15,796 nt of DNA from Frankia sp. (GTDB lineage: Bacteria > Actinomycetota > Actinomycetes > Frankiales > Frankiaceae), in assembly GCA_019689615.1 (NCBI GenBank), contig JADGHD010000041.1:1-15796 (forward strand). The letters run 5' to 3'. Below the pieces are notes generated by a model that saw only the letters and a program-made list of their open reading frames with translations, ran no database searches and was not told where the DNA came from. How positions within the stretch are numbered: position 1 is the stretch's first letter; the number at the start of each line of letters is the position of its first letter. Shown here in pieces: positions 6,233 to 13,516 of this stretch. The position numbers were made by a program, and so were the translations under genes.

Positions 6233-7255
6233 TCAGCCGCGCGGGCGGGACGGGCCGGTGCCCGCCCCGGTCCGCTCGATCACGGCGGCGATCTCGTCGA
6301 GGTCGGCGTCGGTCAGGGTGAGCGTGGCCGCCGGCAGCCAGCCGTCGATCTGCGCCGGGCGGCGGGCGCCCACGATGGCGCCGGTGACGCCCGGCACCGC
6401 CAGGGCCCAGGCCACCGCGACCGCGGCCGTCGTGGTGCCGTGCCGCGCGGCGATGCCCTTCATCACCTCCGCGACCTCGAGGATGCGGCCAAGCGCCGGC
6501 TCGTTGAAGTCCGGGTGGCGCCGCCGCCAGTCGTCCTCCGACAACGCCGCCGAGCGCTCGGCCGACCAGCTACCGGTGAGCAGGCCGGACTGCATCGGGC
6601 TGTAGACGATCACGCCGATGCCGTGCTCGGCGCAGTACGGCAGGATCTCGGCGGCCGCCTCCCGGTTGATCGCCGACAGGGGCGGCTGCAGCGTGTCGAC
6701 CCCACCGGCCTTGGCCGCCTCCTCGAGCTGGGCGACGTCGAAGTTGGACACCCCGATGGCTCGGACCTTGCCGGCCTCGCGCAGCTCGTGCAGGGTGCCG
6801 ACGACGTCGGCGATCGGCGTGCCGTCCTCCGGCGGCCAGTGCATCTGGTACAGGTCGATCCGCTCGACGCCGAGCCGGCGCAGGGAGGCGTCCACCTCGG
6901 CGCGGATCGAGTCGGGCGCGCCGATCCGCCGCGACGGCACCCGCGGCCGCTGCGGGTCCCAGACCAGGCCGCACTTGGTGAACACGTACGGCCGCTCGTT
7001 GTCCGGCATGCCGGCCAGAGCCCGGGCCACCAGCTCCTCGGAGTGGCCGAGCCCGTAGACGGCCGCGGTGTCGATCCAGTTGATCCCGGATTCGACCGCG
7101 TACCGGATCGCCGCCACCGCCTCGTCGTCGTCCTGCTCTCCCCAGGAGAACGCCCAGCCGGCACCGCCGATCGCCCAGGCGCCGAACCCGGCGCGGGTGA
7201 TGTCCATGCCAGTTCGGCCGAGCGGTACGGTGGGCAGCCCTGTGGGCATGGTCAT
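6233..7255 (-). CDS. Aldo/keto reductase
   Basis: An NADPH-dependent oxidoreductase with the (beta/alpha)8 fold, 340 residues, normal for the family. The catalytic tetrad is visible: Asp62 and Tyr67 in WIDTAAVYGLGHSE, Lys94 in VFTKCG, and His139 in YQMHWP. IGVSNF and the C-terminal IVGARRPAQIDGW, the usual cofactor-binding segment, are present. The overall pattern resembles the 'general stress / YhdN-like' group that reduces aldehydes, but the substrate cannot be read from sequence. The start is ATG at 7255 with GGGAGGAA about 5-7 bases upstream; a second ATG two codons later is less well placed. It lies 314 bases downstream of the CYTH-CHAD gene on the same strand and probably has its own promoter. 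Confidence 0.95.
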   Translation of the reverse strand: MTMPTGLPTVPLGRTGMDITRAGFGAWAIGGAGWAFSWGEQDDDEAVAAIRYAVESGINWIDTAAVYGLGHSEELVARALAGMPDNERPYVFTKCGLVWDPQRPRVPSRRIGAPDSIRAEVDASLRRLGVERIDLYQMHWPPEDGTPIADVVGTLHELREAGKVRAIGVSNFDVAQLEEAAKAGGVDTLQPPLSAINREAAAEILPYCAEHGIGVIVYSPMQSGLLTGSWSAERSAALSEDDWRRRHPDFNEPALGRILEVAEVMKGIAARHGTTTAAVAVAWALAVPGVTGAIVGARRPAQIDGWLPAATLTLTDADLDEIAAVIERTGAGTGPSRPRG

Positions 7256-7537
7256 GTGCGTTCCTCCCAGGCGGTGTGCCGGTTCGGTCGGGTCTGTGGC
7301 GGGCGGTGGCCCACCCGGGCGCGCCCGTCGGTGCGTCCCGTTGGTGCGGGGTGAAAGCGCAGGCCAGCCCGCGGGTACAGGTCAAACGGATACCTGACCG
7401 GGGCATGCACCGCCAGGTGAGCCTTCCGTGAGGCGCGACACCAGGCCACCGCGACACGCCCGCGGGCCGGCCACCCCTGCCCGCCCGGCGCTCCCGGCGA
7501 GCGCGCCACGCCGGCCCGGCTGGTCCCGGGCACCCTC
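7256..7537. other. Intergenic region upstream of the aldo/keto reductase, with one dyad
   Basis: No gene is convincing here. The notable element is GGTCA (7380-7384), ten bases, then TGACC (7395-7399), overlapped by CAGGT (7378-7382) and ACCTG (7392-7396). It lies about 125 bases before the reductase start and could be an operator. TTGACC on the minus strand (7385 to 7380) resembles a -35 box but has no good -10 partner. Confidence 0.35.
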
Positions 7538-7570
7538 ACCCGGCCGGCCGGGGGCCGGCGGGCGCCGGGT
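7538..7570 (-). terminator. GC-rich hairpin after the CYTH-CHAD gene
   Basis: ACCCGG (7538-7543) pairs with CCGGGT (7565-7570), enclosing further GGCC-rich inverted sequence. It overlaps the last base of the stop codon and lies just downstream on the minus strand. No T-tract, so termination is only plausible. Confidence 0.35.
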
Positions 7571-9204
7571 CAGCGCAGCCAGCGGCGGTGGCGGGCGGCC
7601 GACAGCTCCGGCCAGGCGTCGAAGAAGTCCCGCTCGGCGGTCCGTGCCCGGTGCTCCTCCAGGCCCAGGAGCAGGCCGAGGGTGAAGGCGGTCGGCTCGC
7701 CGGCCTCCTGCGCCTCCAGCCCCCAGGTCCGCAGCAGGCCGCAGGCCACGGTGGCGTCCTGGTGGATGCCGAGCAGCTCCTGGGCCTCCTCGGAGAGCCG
7801 GGCCAGCGTGCGGGCGTCCTGGCCGAACACCGGGACCAGCGCCTCGCCGGCGTAGCGCAGCCGCTTGGCCTGCTTGCGGGCGCTGTGCAGGAGCACGTCC
7901 CGGTCGTGGCCGGGGGGCGTGGCCGCGGCGGTCGCGACCTTGCGGGCGAGCCGGCGGTCCGCGGCCCGGACCAGCTTGGGCAGCTCCTCGGTGGCCGGGC
8001 GGTCGGCCCGCTCGGTCAGCTCGGTGCGCAACAGGTCGTCGAGCTCCACCAGCAGCACGAGGTAGCGCTCGGACCGCAGCGCGGCGAGCGCGGCCTCCCG
8101 CCCGGCCGCCATGCCGGCGCTGAGCCGGTCCGTCAGGGTCTCCTGGACCGGGCCGCGGACCAGCTCGGCCGGCAGCGCGTCGAGCCGGTCGGCGAAGTAC
8201 GCCAGCTGCACCTCGGCGTCGCGGGCGCCCGACAGCGCGCCGGCCAGGTCGCGCAGCTCGACGTCGAGGTGGCTGACCAGGTCCGGCGGGAAGAGCGGGG
8301 CGAACGTGCGCAGGCTGCTGCGCAGCCGGCGGCAGGCGACCCGCATCCTGTGCACCGCGTCCGGCTCGTCGAGGCGCACCCGCGGGTCCACCGCGTGGAT
8401 CGCGGCCACCTGGGCCGCCAGGTAGTCCCGCACGATGGCGCCCGCGGTGCGAGCGGCCCGCTTGCGCGCCTTCGCCGGCTTGGCCCCGGCCCGGGTCTCC
8501 TCCGGGGGCGCGGCCAGCTCGGTGCCGGCCGAGCCGAGCAGGTGGGCGAGCTTCGAGCCGTGCGGGGCCGGGCCGGCGCCGGCCGCCACCAGCGCCGCGC
8601 CGATCTCGTCGAGGAGCTTCTCGCCCGCGTCGGCGTCGTCGCCGGCCAGCTCGACCTCGATCTCCCGCCAGCCGGTCACCATGGTGGCCTCGCCGAGGGT
8701 CTGCGCGGACACCCGGTCGTCGACGATCTCGGCGATCTCGGCCCCGCCGGCGTCGAGCAGGCTGGTGGCCGTCCGGGTGGTGACCAGCCGGGCGATCGGG
8801 CGCACCCGGGCACCGCGCAGCCGCAGGAAGACGATGTCCAGCAGGTCCGCCGGCGGGGCGCTGTGGGCGATGCCCCGCTCGTCCGGCTCGCCATCCTCCA
8901 GCGGGCGCCGGATCTCGTCCCGGGCGCCCCCGCCGGCCGGCAGCTTCAGGTGCCAGCCGTCGTCCTCGCCGCCGGTCCGCCGCCGCAGGGTGATCTTCGC
9001 CCTGGCCAGCCGCAGGTCGTCGGAGTCGAAGTAGACGGCCTCCTGGGTGAACGTGCGCGGCTCACCCAGCGCGGCGACCCCGGGCACGCCGCCACCGCCG
9101 CCCGCGGCGTCACCCCCGGCCTCCTCGTCGGCGCCGACCAGGGCCGGCAGCACGAACTCAGGTCCGACCGAGAACTTGCGTTCGATCTCGCGCTGGCGGT
9201 TCAC
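7570..9204 (-). CDS. CYTH and CHAD domain protein (polyphosphate/triphosphate binding)
   Basis: A 544-residue two-domain protein. The CYTH domain, about 4-225, starts with the metal/triphosphate signature EIERK (6-10, ExExK). It also has YFDSDDLRLARAKITLRRR (58-76) and WREIEVEL (179-186). A glycine/alanine-rich loop at 25-48 is longer than usual. The CHAD domain, about 255-540, is helical and carries conserved basic residues: VHRMRVACRRLRS (284-296; His285, Arg288, Arg292, Arg293) and HSARKQAKRLRYAGE (440-454). CYTH enzymes hydrolyse or transfer triphosphate groups, and CHAD domains bind polyphosphate, often targeting proteins to granules, so a polyphosphate role is likely. The start is GTG at 9204 with AGGGGGA 4 bases upstream. 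It lies 121 bases downstream of the CPBP gene. No polyphosphate kinase is in the window. Confidence 0.95.
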   Translation of the reverse strand: MNRQREIERKFSVGPEFVLPALVGADEEAGGDAAGGGGGVPGVAALGEPRTFTQEAVYFDSDDLRLARAKITLRRRTGGEDDGWHLKLPAGGGARDEIRRPLEDGEPDERGIAHSAPPADLLDIVFLRLRGARVRPIARLVTTRTATSLLDAGGAEIAEIVDDRVSAQTLGEATMVTGWREIEVELAGDDADAGEKLLDEIGAALVAAGAGPAPHGSKLAHLLGSAGTELAAPPEETRAGAKPAKARKRAARTAGAIVRDYLAAQVAAIHAVDPRVRLDEPDAVHRMRVACRRLRSSLRTFAPLFPPDLVSHLDVELRDLAGALSGARDAEVQLAYFADRLDALPAELVRGPVQETLTDRLSAGMAAGREAALAALRSERYLVLLVELDDLLRTELTERADRPATEELPKLVRAADRRLARKVATAAATPPGHDRDVLLHSARKQAKRLRYAGEALVPVFGQDARTLARLSEEAQELLGIHQDATVACGLLRTWGLEAQEAGEPTAFTLGLLLGLEEHRARTAERDFFDAWPELSAARHRRWLR

Positions 9205-9226
9205 GTCGTCCCCCTACCGCTGGGCT

Positions 9227-9240
9227 GCCCGGCGCCGGGC
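9227..9240. promoter_or_regulatory. Perfect 14-bp palindrome between the CPBP and CYTH-CHAD genes
   Basis: GCCCGGCGCCGGGC at 9227-9240 lies 22 bases upstream of the CYTH-CHAD start codon. It could be an operator or part of a transcript-end structure for the CPBP gene. GC-rich genomes give such palindromes by chance. Confidence 0.25.
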
Positions 9241-9325
9241 TGGAACAGGGCCGGCCGGCATAGCGCAGGAAGGCCGCCGAAGTGGAGGTTCCCCTGCGAG
9301 TGCCCCCCATTGTTCACCACGTGGC

Positions 9326-10285
9326 CTAGCGGGGGGTCGGAATCCAGGAGACCTTGCCGGAAAGTACGACATAGCCGACGAACGCGACGATGTCGATGAG
9401 CGCGTGGGCGACCAGCATCGGCATCACCCGGCCGCGCCGCTGGAACAGACAGCCGAACAGCAGCCCCATCGCCACGTTCCCGAGAAAGCCGCCCAGGCCC
9501 TGGTAGAAGTGGTAGGTCCCGCGCAACAGCGAGCTCGCCGCCAGCGCGCGCCAGGGTCCCCAGCCCAGCTCACGCAGCCGCACCAACAGATAACCAAGGA
9601 CGATCACCTCCTCGGTCACCGCGTTCTGGATGGCGGACAGCACCAGTACCGGAATCCGCCACCAGACGTCCGGCAGCCCGGACGGCGAGACCGTCAGGTT
9701 CGCCCCGCTGTGCCAGGCGATCAGGTAGCCGATCAGCCCGACGCCACCGACCGCGGCGGCGAGCGCTGCACCTTCCGCGAGATCCCGGCCGCGCTGGCGC
9801 CCGTCCAGCCCGATCGCCGCCGCGCCCCCGCCGTGCCTGCCCAGCAGGTGCACCGCGAGGAACGCCGGGACGACTGCGTTGAGCAGGCCGGCGAGCTGCA
9901 GCGCGAGGTCGAGCCACGGCCGCCCGGGCGCCGCCGACCCGTTCAGCTGCGCGACCTGGCCCTGGACCGGCCCCGCCGTGATCGCGCCGAGGTAGCGGAT
10001 GACGGCGTAGAGCCCCGACATCCCCAGCGAGACCCCGAGCAGCAGCCAGATCTCCGCCGCCAGCCGCCGACGCCCGAGGCCGCCGGCCAGCTCACCGCTG
10101 TCGGGAGAGCCGCCCCGCCTGGCGTCGCCGGCGGCATTCGCGGGCTCGCCCGCGCCGCCAGCGGTGACGGAAGCCGCGGCGGTGGTGGCGGGAGCCGCGC
10201 CGCTGACCCGGTGCGGGAGCCCGGCGCGCCCGTTGGCGCCGGGGTCGCCGCCGACGGTCGTCGGAGGTCGTGTCCCTGGCCGCAT
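9326..10285 (-). CDS. CPBP family intramembrane metalloprotease
   Basis: A 319-residue membrane protein. The first ~75 residues are Gly/Pro/Ala/Arg-rich and probably disordered in the cytoplasm. Hydrophobic segments follow at about 78-103, 125-148, 172-190, 209-235, 265-282 and 288-310. The CPBP (ABI, type II CAAX protease-like) motifs are present: Glu225-Glu226 in NAVTEEVIVLGYL, His259 in RGTYHFYQG, and His294 with Asp298 in VAHALID. These are the metal-binding and catalytic positions. The common arginine after the EE motif is replaced by glycine (Gly231). The start is ATG at 10285 with only GGCGGG before it; a later start near the first membrane segment cannot be excluded. It is divergent from the BlaI gene across 104 bases, so shared control is possible. 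Substrate unknown. Confidence 0.92.
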   Translation of the reverse strand: MRPGTRPPTTVGGDPGANGRAGLPHRVSGAAPATTAAASVTAGGAGEPANAAGDARRGGSPDSGELAGGLGRRRLAAEIWLLLGVSLGMSGLYAVIRYLGAITAGPVQGQVAQLNGSAAPGRPWLDLALQLAGLLNAVVPAFLAVHLLGRHGGGAAAIGLDGRQRGRDLAEGAALAAAVGGVGLIGYLIAWHSGANLTVSPSGLPDVWWRIPVLVLSAIQNAVTEEVIVLGYLLVRLRELGWGPWRALAASSLLRGTYHFYQGLGGFLGNVAMGLLFGCLFQRRGRVMPMLVAHALIDIVAFVGYVVLSGKVSWIPTPR

Positions 10286-10368
10286 CCCGCCAACGTAGTC
10301 GCGCGAGCTGAGCCGTCTGTTAAGGACGAAGACGGAGACAATCCGCCGAACCCCTGGGCCCGATCTTC

Positions 10369-10379
10369 TACGGTGCGTA
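10369..10379. promoter_or_regulatory. Candidate BlaI operator / -10 region
   Basis: TACG-GTG-CGTA at 10369-10379 is a perfect short dyad 10 bases before the BlaI start codon. BlaI/MecI repressors bind short dyads with TAC...GTA half-sites, so this fits autorepression. TACGGT also resembles a -10 hexamer, which would give an almost leaderless transcript; no Shine-Dalgarno precedes the ATG. The site also lies in the upstream region of the divergent CPBP gene. Confidence 0.45.
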
Positions 10380-10389
10380 AAGTTGGGTC

Positions 10390-10962
10390 ATGGCGCGCCT
10401 TGGTGACCTCGAACGTTCCGTCATGGATGTGCTCTGGGACGCCGAAGGCTGGCTGACGGCCCGCGAAGTCGCGTCCCGGCTGCACCACGAGCGTGACCTC
10501 GCCTACACCACGGTGCTCACCGTACTGGAACGGCTCGAGCGCAAGGGCTTCGTGCAGCGCCAGCGGGCCGCGCGGGCGCACCGCTACCGGGCGGCCGACG
10601 CCCGCGAGGCGGTCGTCGCCGAGGCGATGCTGGAGGCGCTGGGCACGGCCGACGACCGCAGCCTCGCCCTGGTCCGCTTCGTCGGCTCGGTCTCCCCCGA
10701 GGAGGCCGAGATCCTGCGCCGCGCCCTCGCCGTGCAGCTCGACGGCGACGACGCCACCCCGGCGGCCGCTGCCATCGAGACCGGCGACGGCGTCACCGCC
10801 GGCGGCGACACTGCACCGAGCGAGGCCGCCACGGCGGCCGAGCAGCCGGCCACCACCCAGGCACAGTCTCCGACGCCGGGTGATGCCGGCGATGTCACGC
10901 CGGATCCGGCCGTGGCGAACGCCCTACACGACGTGGATGACGGTACCGTTGCGACGTCATGA
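10390..10962 (+). CDS. BlaI/MecI/CopY family transcriptional repressor
   Basis: A winged-helix repressor, 190 residues. The DNA-binding domain occupies about 3-75: LGDLERSVMDVLW, LTAREVASRL, then the recognition helix region DLAYTTVLTVLERLERKGFV and the wing RAHRYRA. A dimerisation helix region follows to about 118 (SPEEAEILRRAL). This part alone equals a normal family member (about 120-130 residues). The last 70 residues are an Ala/Thr/Pro/Asp-rich tail with no recognisable domain, probably disordered. BlaI repressors are released by proteolysis triggered by an M56 membrane protease, and exactly such a gene overlaps the stop here by ATGA. Start ATG at 10390. In mycobacteria this kind of pair controls beta-lactam and respiration-related genes; the regulon here is not visible. 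Confidence 0.95.
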   Translation: MARLGDLERSVMDVLWDAEGWLTAREVASRLHHERDLAYTTVLTVLERLERKGFVQRQRAARAHRYRAADAREAVVAEAMLEALGTADDRSLALVRFVGSVSPEEAEILRRALAVQLDGDDATPAAAAIETGDGVTAGGDTAPSEAATAAEQPATTQAQSPTPGDAGDVTPDPAVANALHDVDDGTVATS

Positions 10963-12128
10963 CGACGGCGGCCGCTCTCGCCCTCTTTGCCGCGGTGCTG
11001 GCGTGGCCGGTCCCGCGGATGCTGGCCGCCGCCCGCTGGACCCACCGCTGTCCCCGGGCGGCGATCGTGCTCTGGCAGGCCATTGGCCTGGCGGGCGGGG
11101 TGTCGGCGCTGCTCGCGGTCATCGCGTTCACGGTCGCACCGCTGTCGCCGTCCACCCCGGACGCGATCGCCACCCACGCCCGTAACGTCGCCGCCGGCCA
11201 GCCGCTGACCGGCCTGGACTGGCTCAGCATCATCGGCCTGGTCGCGGTCGCCGCCCTGGCCGGCCGGCTGTTCGGGGTGCTCGCCGCGTCGACCTACGCG
11301 ACGCTGCGCCACCGCCACCGCCACCGCCACCTCGTCGACCTGACCGGGCGGCAGTACCGCCACTCGTCCTGCCCGGCCTACCGCGCCGCGGAGCAGAACG
11401 GCCACCCCGCCTGCCTCGGCCCGGCCCGGCATCGCGCCCGGCGCTGGTACCGGCTGACCAGCTCGGCCCAGGACTGGACCCCGCCGGCGCCGCCGGCCGG
11501 CGCCAGCCCCTCCTGCGCCCTGTGCGACCGCAGCGGGCTGCGGATCCTGGAGCACCCGGTCGCCGTCGCCTACTGCGTCCCCGGCGTCCGGCACGCCCGG
11601 GTGGTGGTCTCCCGTGGGCTGCTCACCACGCTCGGCCCGCGCGAGCTCGACGCCGTGCTCGCGCACGAGGACGCGCACGTCAGCGGCCGGCACGACCTGG
11701 TCATCCAGCCGTTCATCGCCTGGCAGCAGACGTTCCCGTTCCTGCACCCGGCGCGCGAGGCAACGGCGGCGGTCTCGCTGCTGGTCGAGATGCTCGCCGA
11801 CGACACAGCGGCCCGGCGCACCAGCGGCCGGGTGCTCGCCCGCGCGCTCGCCCAGCTCGGCGTCACCCGCGCCCTGGTGCCCACCGGAGCCATCGGCATC
11901 ACCGGCAGCCCCACCCCGGCCAGCGGCCCGGCCACCGCGCCGGCGGCGACCGCCGCCGCCCTGCTCACCGCCACCGCGGACGCGGCGACGGTGCCGTCGC
12001 GCTCCCCGGTGATCGCCCGGATCGTCCGCCTGCTGGAGCCCCCGCGCGTGCCGTGGTGGCTGCCCGCCGCCGCCTACACCGCCGCTGCCGCCGTCCTGGC
12101 CAGCCCCGCCATCCTGCTCGCGCTCTGA
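10959..12128 (+). CDS. M56 (BlaR1/MecR1-like) membrane metalloprotease with Cys-rich insert
   Basis: A 389-residue membrane protease translationally coupled to the BlaI gene (ATGA at 10959-10962). Hydrophobic segments lie at about 4-20, 34-60, 88-110 and a final one at 365-389. The zinc site is HEDAH (236-240, HExxH) in VLAHEDAHVSGRHD, with Glu277 in LLVEMLADD as the likely third ligand. There is no penicillin-binding sensor domain, so it belongs to the short actinobacterial M56 group rather than true BlaR1. Between the third membrane segment and the conserved LRILEHPVAVAYCVPG it carries an insert of about 65 residues. The insert starts after a HRHRHRH run (118-124) and contains Cys138, Cys152, Cys186 and Cys189 (CALC). 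It probably cleaves the BlaI repressor after an unknown signal. Confidence 0.92.
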   Translation: MTTAAALALFAAVLAWPVPRMLAAARWTHRCPRAAIVLWQAIGLAGGVSALLAVIAFTVAPLSPSTPDAIATHARNVAAGQPLTGLDWLSIIGLVAVAALAGRLFGVLAASTYATLRHRHRHRHLVDLTGRQYRHSSCPAYRAAEQNGHPACLGPARHRARRWYRLTSSAQDWTPPAPPAGASPSCALCDRSGLRILEHPVAVAYCVPGVRHARVVVSRGLLTTLGPRELDAVLAHEDAHVSGRHDLVIQPFIAWQQTFPFLHPAREATAAVSLLVEMLADDTAARRTSGRVLARALAQLGVTRALVPTGAIGITGSPTPASGPATAPAATAAALLTATADAATVPSRSPVIARIVRLLEPPRVPWWLPAAAYTAAAAVLASPAILLAL

Positions 12129-12198
12129 CCCCCCGAGCCGGCCGCGGCCCCGGCGCCGATGGCGTTCCCGCCTGCTCGCGGAACGCGGCCCGCCCCGA

Positions 12199-12262
12199 CC
12201 GTGATCGCGTTGCGACGCGAACACGGATCACGGCCGTGGGCACTACGGCACTACGGACGGCC
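12199..12262 (+). terminator. Inverted repeats and 8-bp tandem repeat after the M56 gene
   Basis: CCGTGATC (12199-12206) pairs with GATCACGG (12226-12233), and within it TCGCGT (12205-12210) can pair with ACGCGA (12215-12220). Next GGCCGT (12232-12237) can pair with ACGGCC (12257-12262), enclosing two tandem copies of GCACTACG (12240-12255). The group lies 70-135 bases after the M56 stop and before the SPFH gene, and probably ends the BlaI-M56 transcript. Other bases of 12129-12345 show no gene. Confidence 0.5.
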
Positions 12263-12365
12263 ATGGGACAGTCACGGATGCGACGCAGCGGCTCGGCGCG
12301 GGGCGAGTAGCGCCAGTATTTGAGCCCGAAGAGGGAGAAATGGTCGCCCTCGGAGGGGATTGTCG

Positions 12366-13472
12366 ATGGCCGACGTCAGTCGCCGCCCGTTCCTGCGTCA
12401 CCTGCGCGGCACGCCCACCGCCTACATCCGCTATGTCCGCGGCGGCCGGGTACGCAAGGAAGGCGTCGGCCTGTCCTTCTGGTACCGGCCGCGGACGGCG
12501 GTCATCAGCGAGGTCCCGGTCAACGACCGCGAGCTGCCGCTGCTGTTCCACGCCAGGACCGCCGACTTCCAGGACGTGTCCGTCCAGGCCACGATCACCT
12601 ACCGGATCGCCGACCCGGCGCTGGCCGCCGCCCGGATCGACTTCGGCATCGACCCGGACCGGGGCGGCTGGCGGGAGAGCCCGCTCGACCAGGTCGCCAG
12701 CATGATCACGGAGACGGCCCAGCAGTACGCCGCCGACCTGCTGGCCCGCGAGCCGCTGGTCCGGGCGCTGGTGGACGGGGTGGCCGCGGTGCGCGAGCGG
12801 GTCGGCGCCGGCCTGGCCGCCGACCCACGCCTGGCGCAGACCGGGCTCGCCGTGGTCGGCGTGCGCGTGGTCGCGATCCGCCCGGAGCCGGAGGTGGAGA
12901 AGGCGCTACGGACCCCCACCCGCGAGCAGGTGCAGACCGAGGCCGACCGGGCCAGCTACGGCCGCCGGGCGCTCGCCGTCGAGCAGGAGCGCCGGATCGC
13001 CGAGAACGAGCTGCAGAACAAGATCGAGCTGGCCAGGCGCGAGGAGCAGCTGGTCATCCAACGAGGGGCGAACGAGCGGCGCCGGGTCACCGAGGATGCG
13101 GAGGCCGCCCGGATCGCCGCCGTCGCCGAGGGCGAGCGGCGGCGGCTGGCCGCCGACGCCGAGGCCGACCGGGCCCGGACGGAGGCCGCCGGGCGGGCGG
13201 ACGCGCTGCGGGCTGTCGGCGCCGCCGAGGCCGAGGCCGAGGCGAGCCGGGTGGCCGTGCTGCGCGGCCTCGACCGCTCCGCGCTGGTCGTGCTCGCCGT
13301 CCGGGATCTCGCCGACCACCTGCCGGAGATCGGCGCGCTCACCATCACCCCCGACCTGCTCACGCAGGCCGCGCAGCGGCTGATCGCCGGCACCGCCGCC
13401 ACTGCGGGCCTGGCGGGCGCCACGGGCAGCGCTGCCGGCTCCGGCGAGCCGGACGCGGGCGCCGGCCGCTAG
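12366..13472 (+). CDS. SPFH/band-7 domain coiled-coil protein
   Basis: A 368-residue protein. Residues about 20-185 form an SPFH (band 7, prohibitin-like) domain with the strands LPLLFHARTADFQDVSVQATITYRI in pieces (58-81) and GVRVVAIRPEPEVEKAL (165-181). Residues about 187-300 are a long charged helix rich in Arg, Glu and Ala (QERRIAENELQNKIELARREEQ), typical of SPFH coiled coils. The end is a short Gly/Ala tail. Unlike stomatins there is no N-terminal hydrophobic anchor, so it would be cytosolic or peripherally attached. The start is ATG at 12366 with GGAGGGG 7 bases upstream; TTG at 12360 is too close to that site. It is followed after 44 bases by the NAD-kinase-like gene, so the two are probably co-transcribed. 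SPFH proteins form oligomeric scaffolds; this one's partner is unknown. Confidence 0.92.
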   Translation: MADVSRRPFLRHLRGTPTAYIRYVRGGRVRKEGVGLSFWYRPRTAVISEVPVNDRELPLLFHARTADFQDVSVQATITYRIADPALAAARIDFGIDPDRGGWRESPLDQVASMITETAQQYAADLLAREPLVRALVDGVAAVRERVGAGLAADPRLAQTGLAVVGVRVVAIRPEPEVEKALRTPTREQVQTEADRASYGRRALAVEQERRIAENELQNKIELARREEQLVIQRGANERRRVTEDAEAARIAAVAEGERRRLAADAEADRARTEAAGRADALRAVGAAEAEAEASRVAVLRGLDRSALVVLAVRDLADHLPEIGALTITPDLLTQAAQRLIAGTAATAGLAGATGSAAGSGEPDAGAGR

Positions 13473-13516
13473 CCGCCGCCGGACGGGCCAGGGAAGGGCC
13501 GAGGAGAGGCACTCCG

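Noticed and set aside
6125..7354. Long plus-strand frame through the 37-bp repeats and opposite the aldo/keto reductase
   Set aside because: The reductase has all four catalytic residues on the minus strand; this frame has no motif.
7588..9399. A 603-codon plus-strand open frame
   Set aside because: It mirrors the CYTH-CHAD gene, whose domains and motifs are clear; its composition is repetitive Gly/Arg/Ala typical of shadows.
10390..12128. Classical beta-lactam resistance operon
   Set aside because: There is no beta-lactamase and the M56 protein lacks a penicillin-binding sensor domain.
12320..13516. Upstream extension of the NAD-kinase-like frame across the SPFH gene
   Set aside because: The extension is Arg/Gly/Ala shadow sequence; the GTG at 13517 has a good ribosome site and gives a family-like N terminus.
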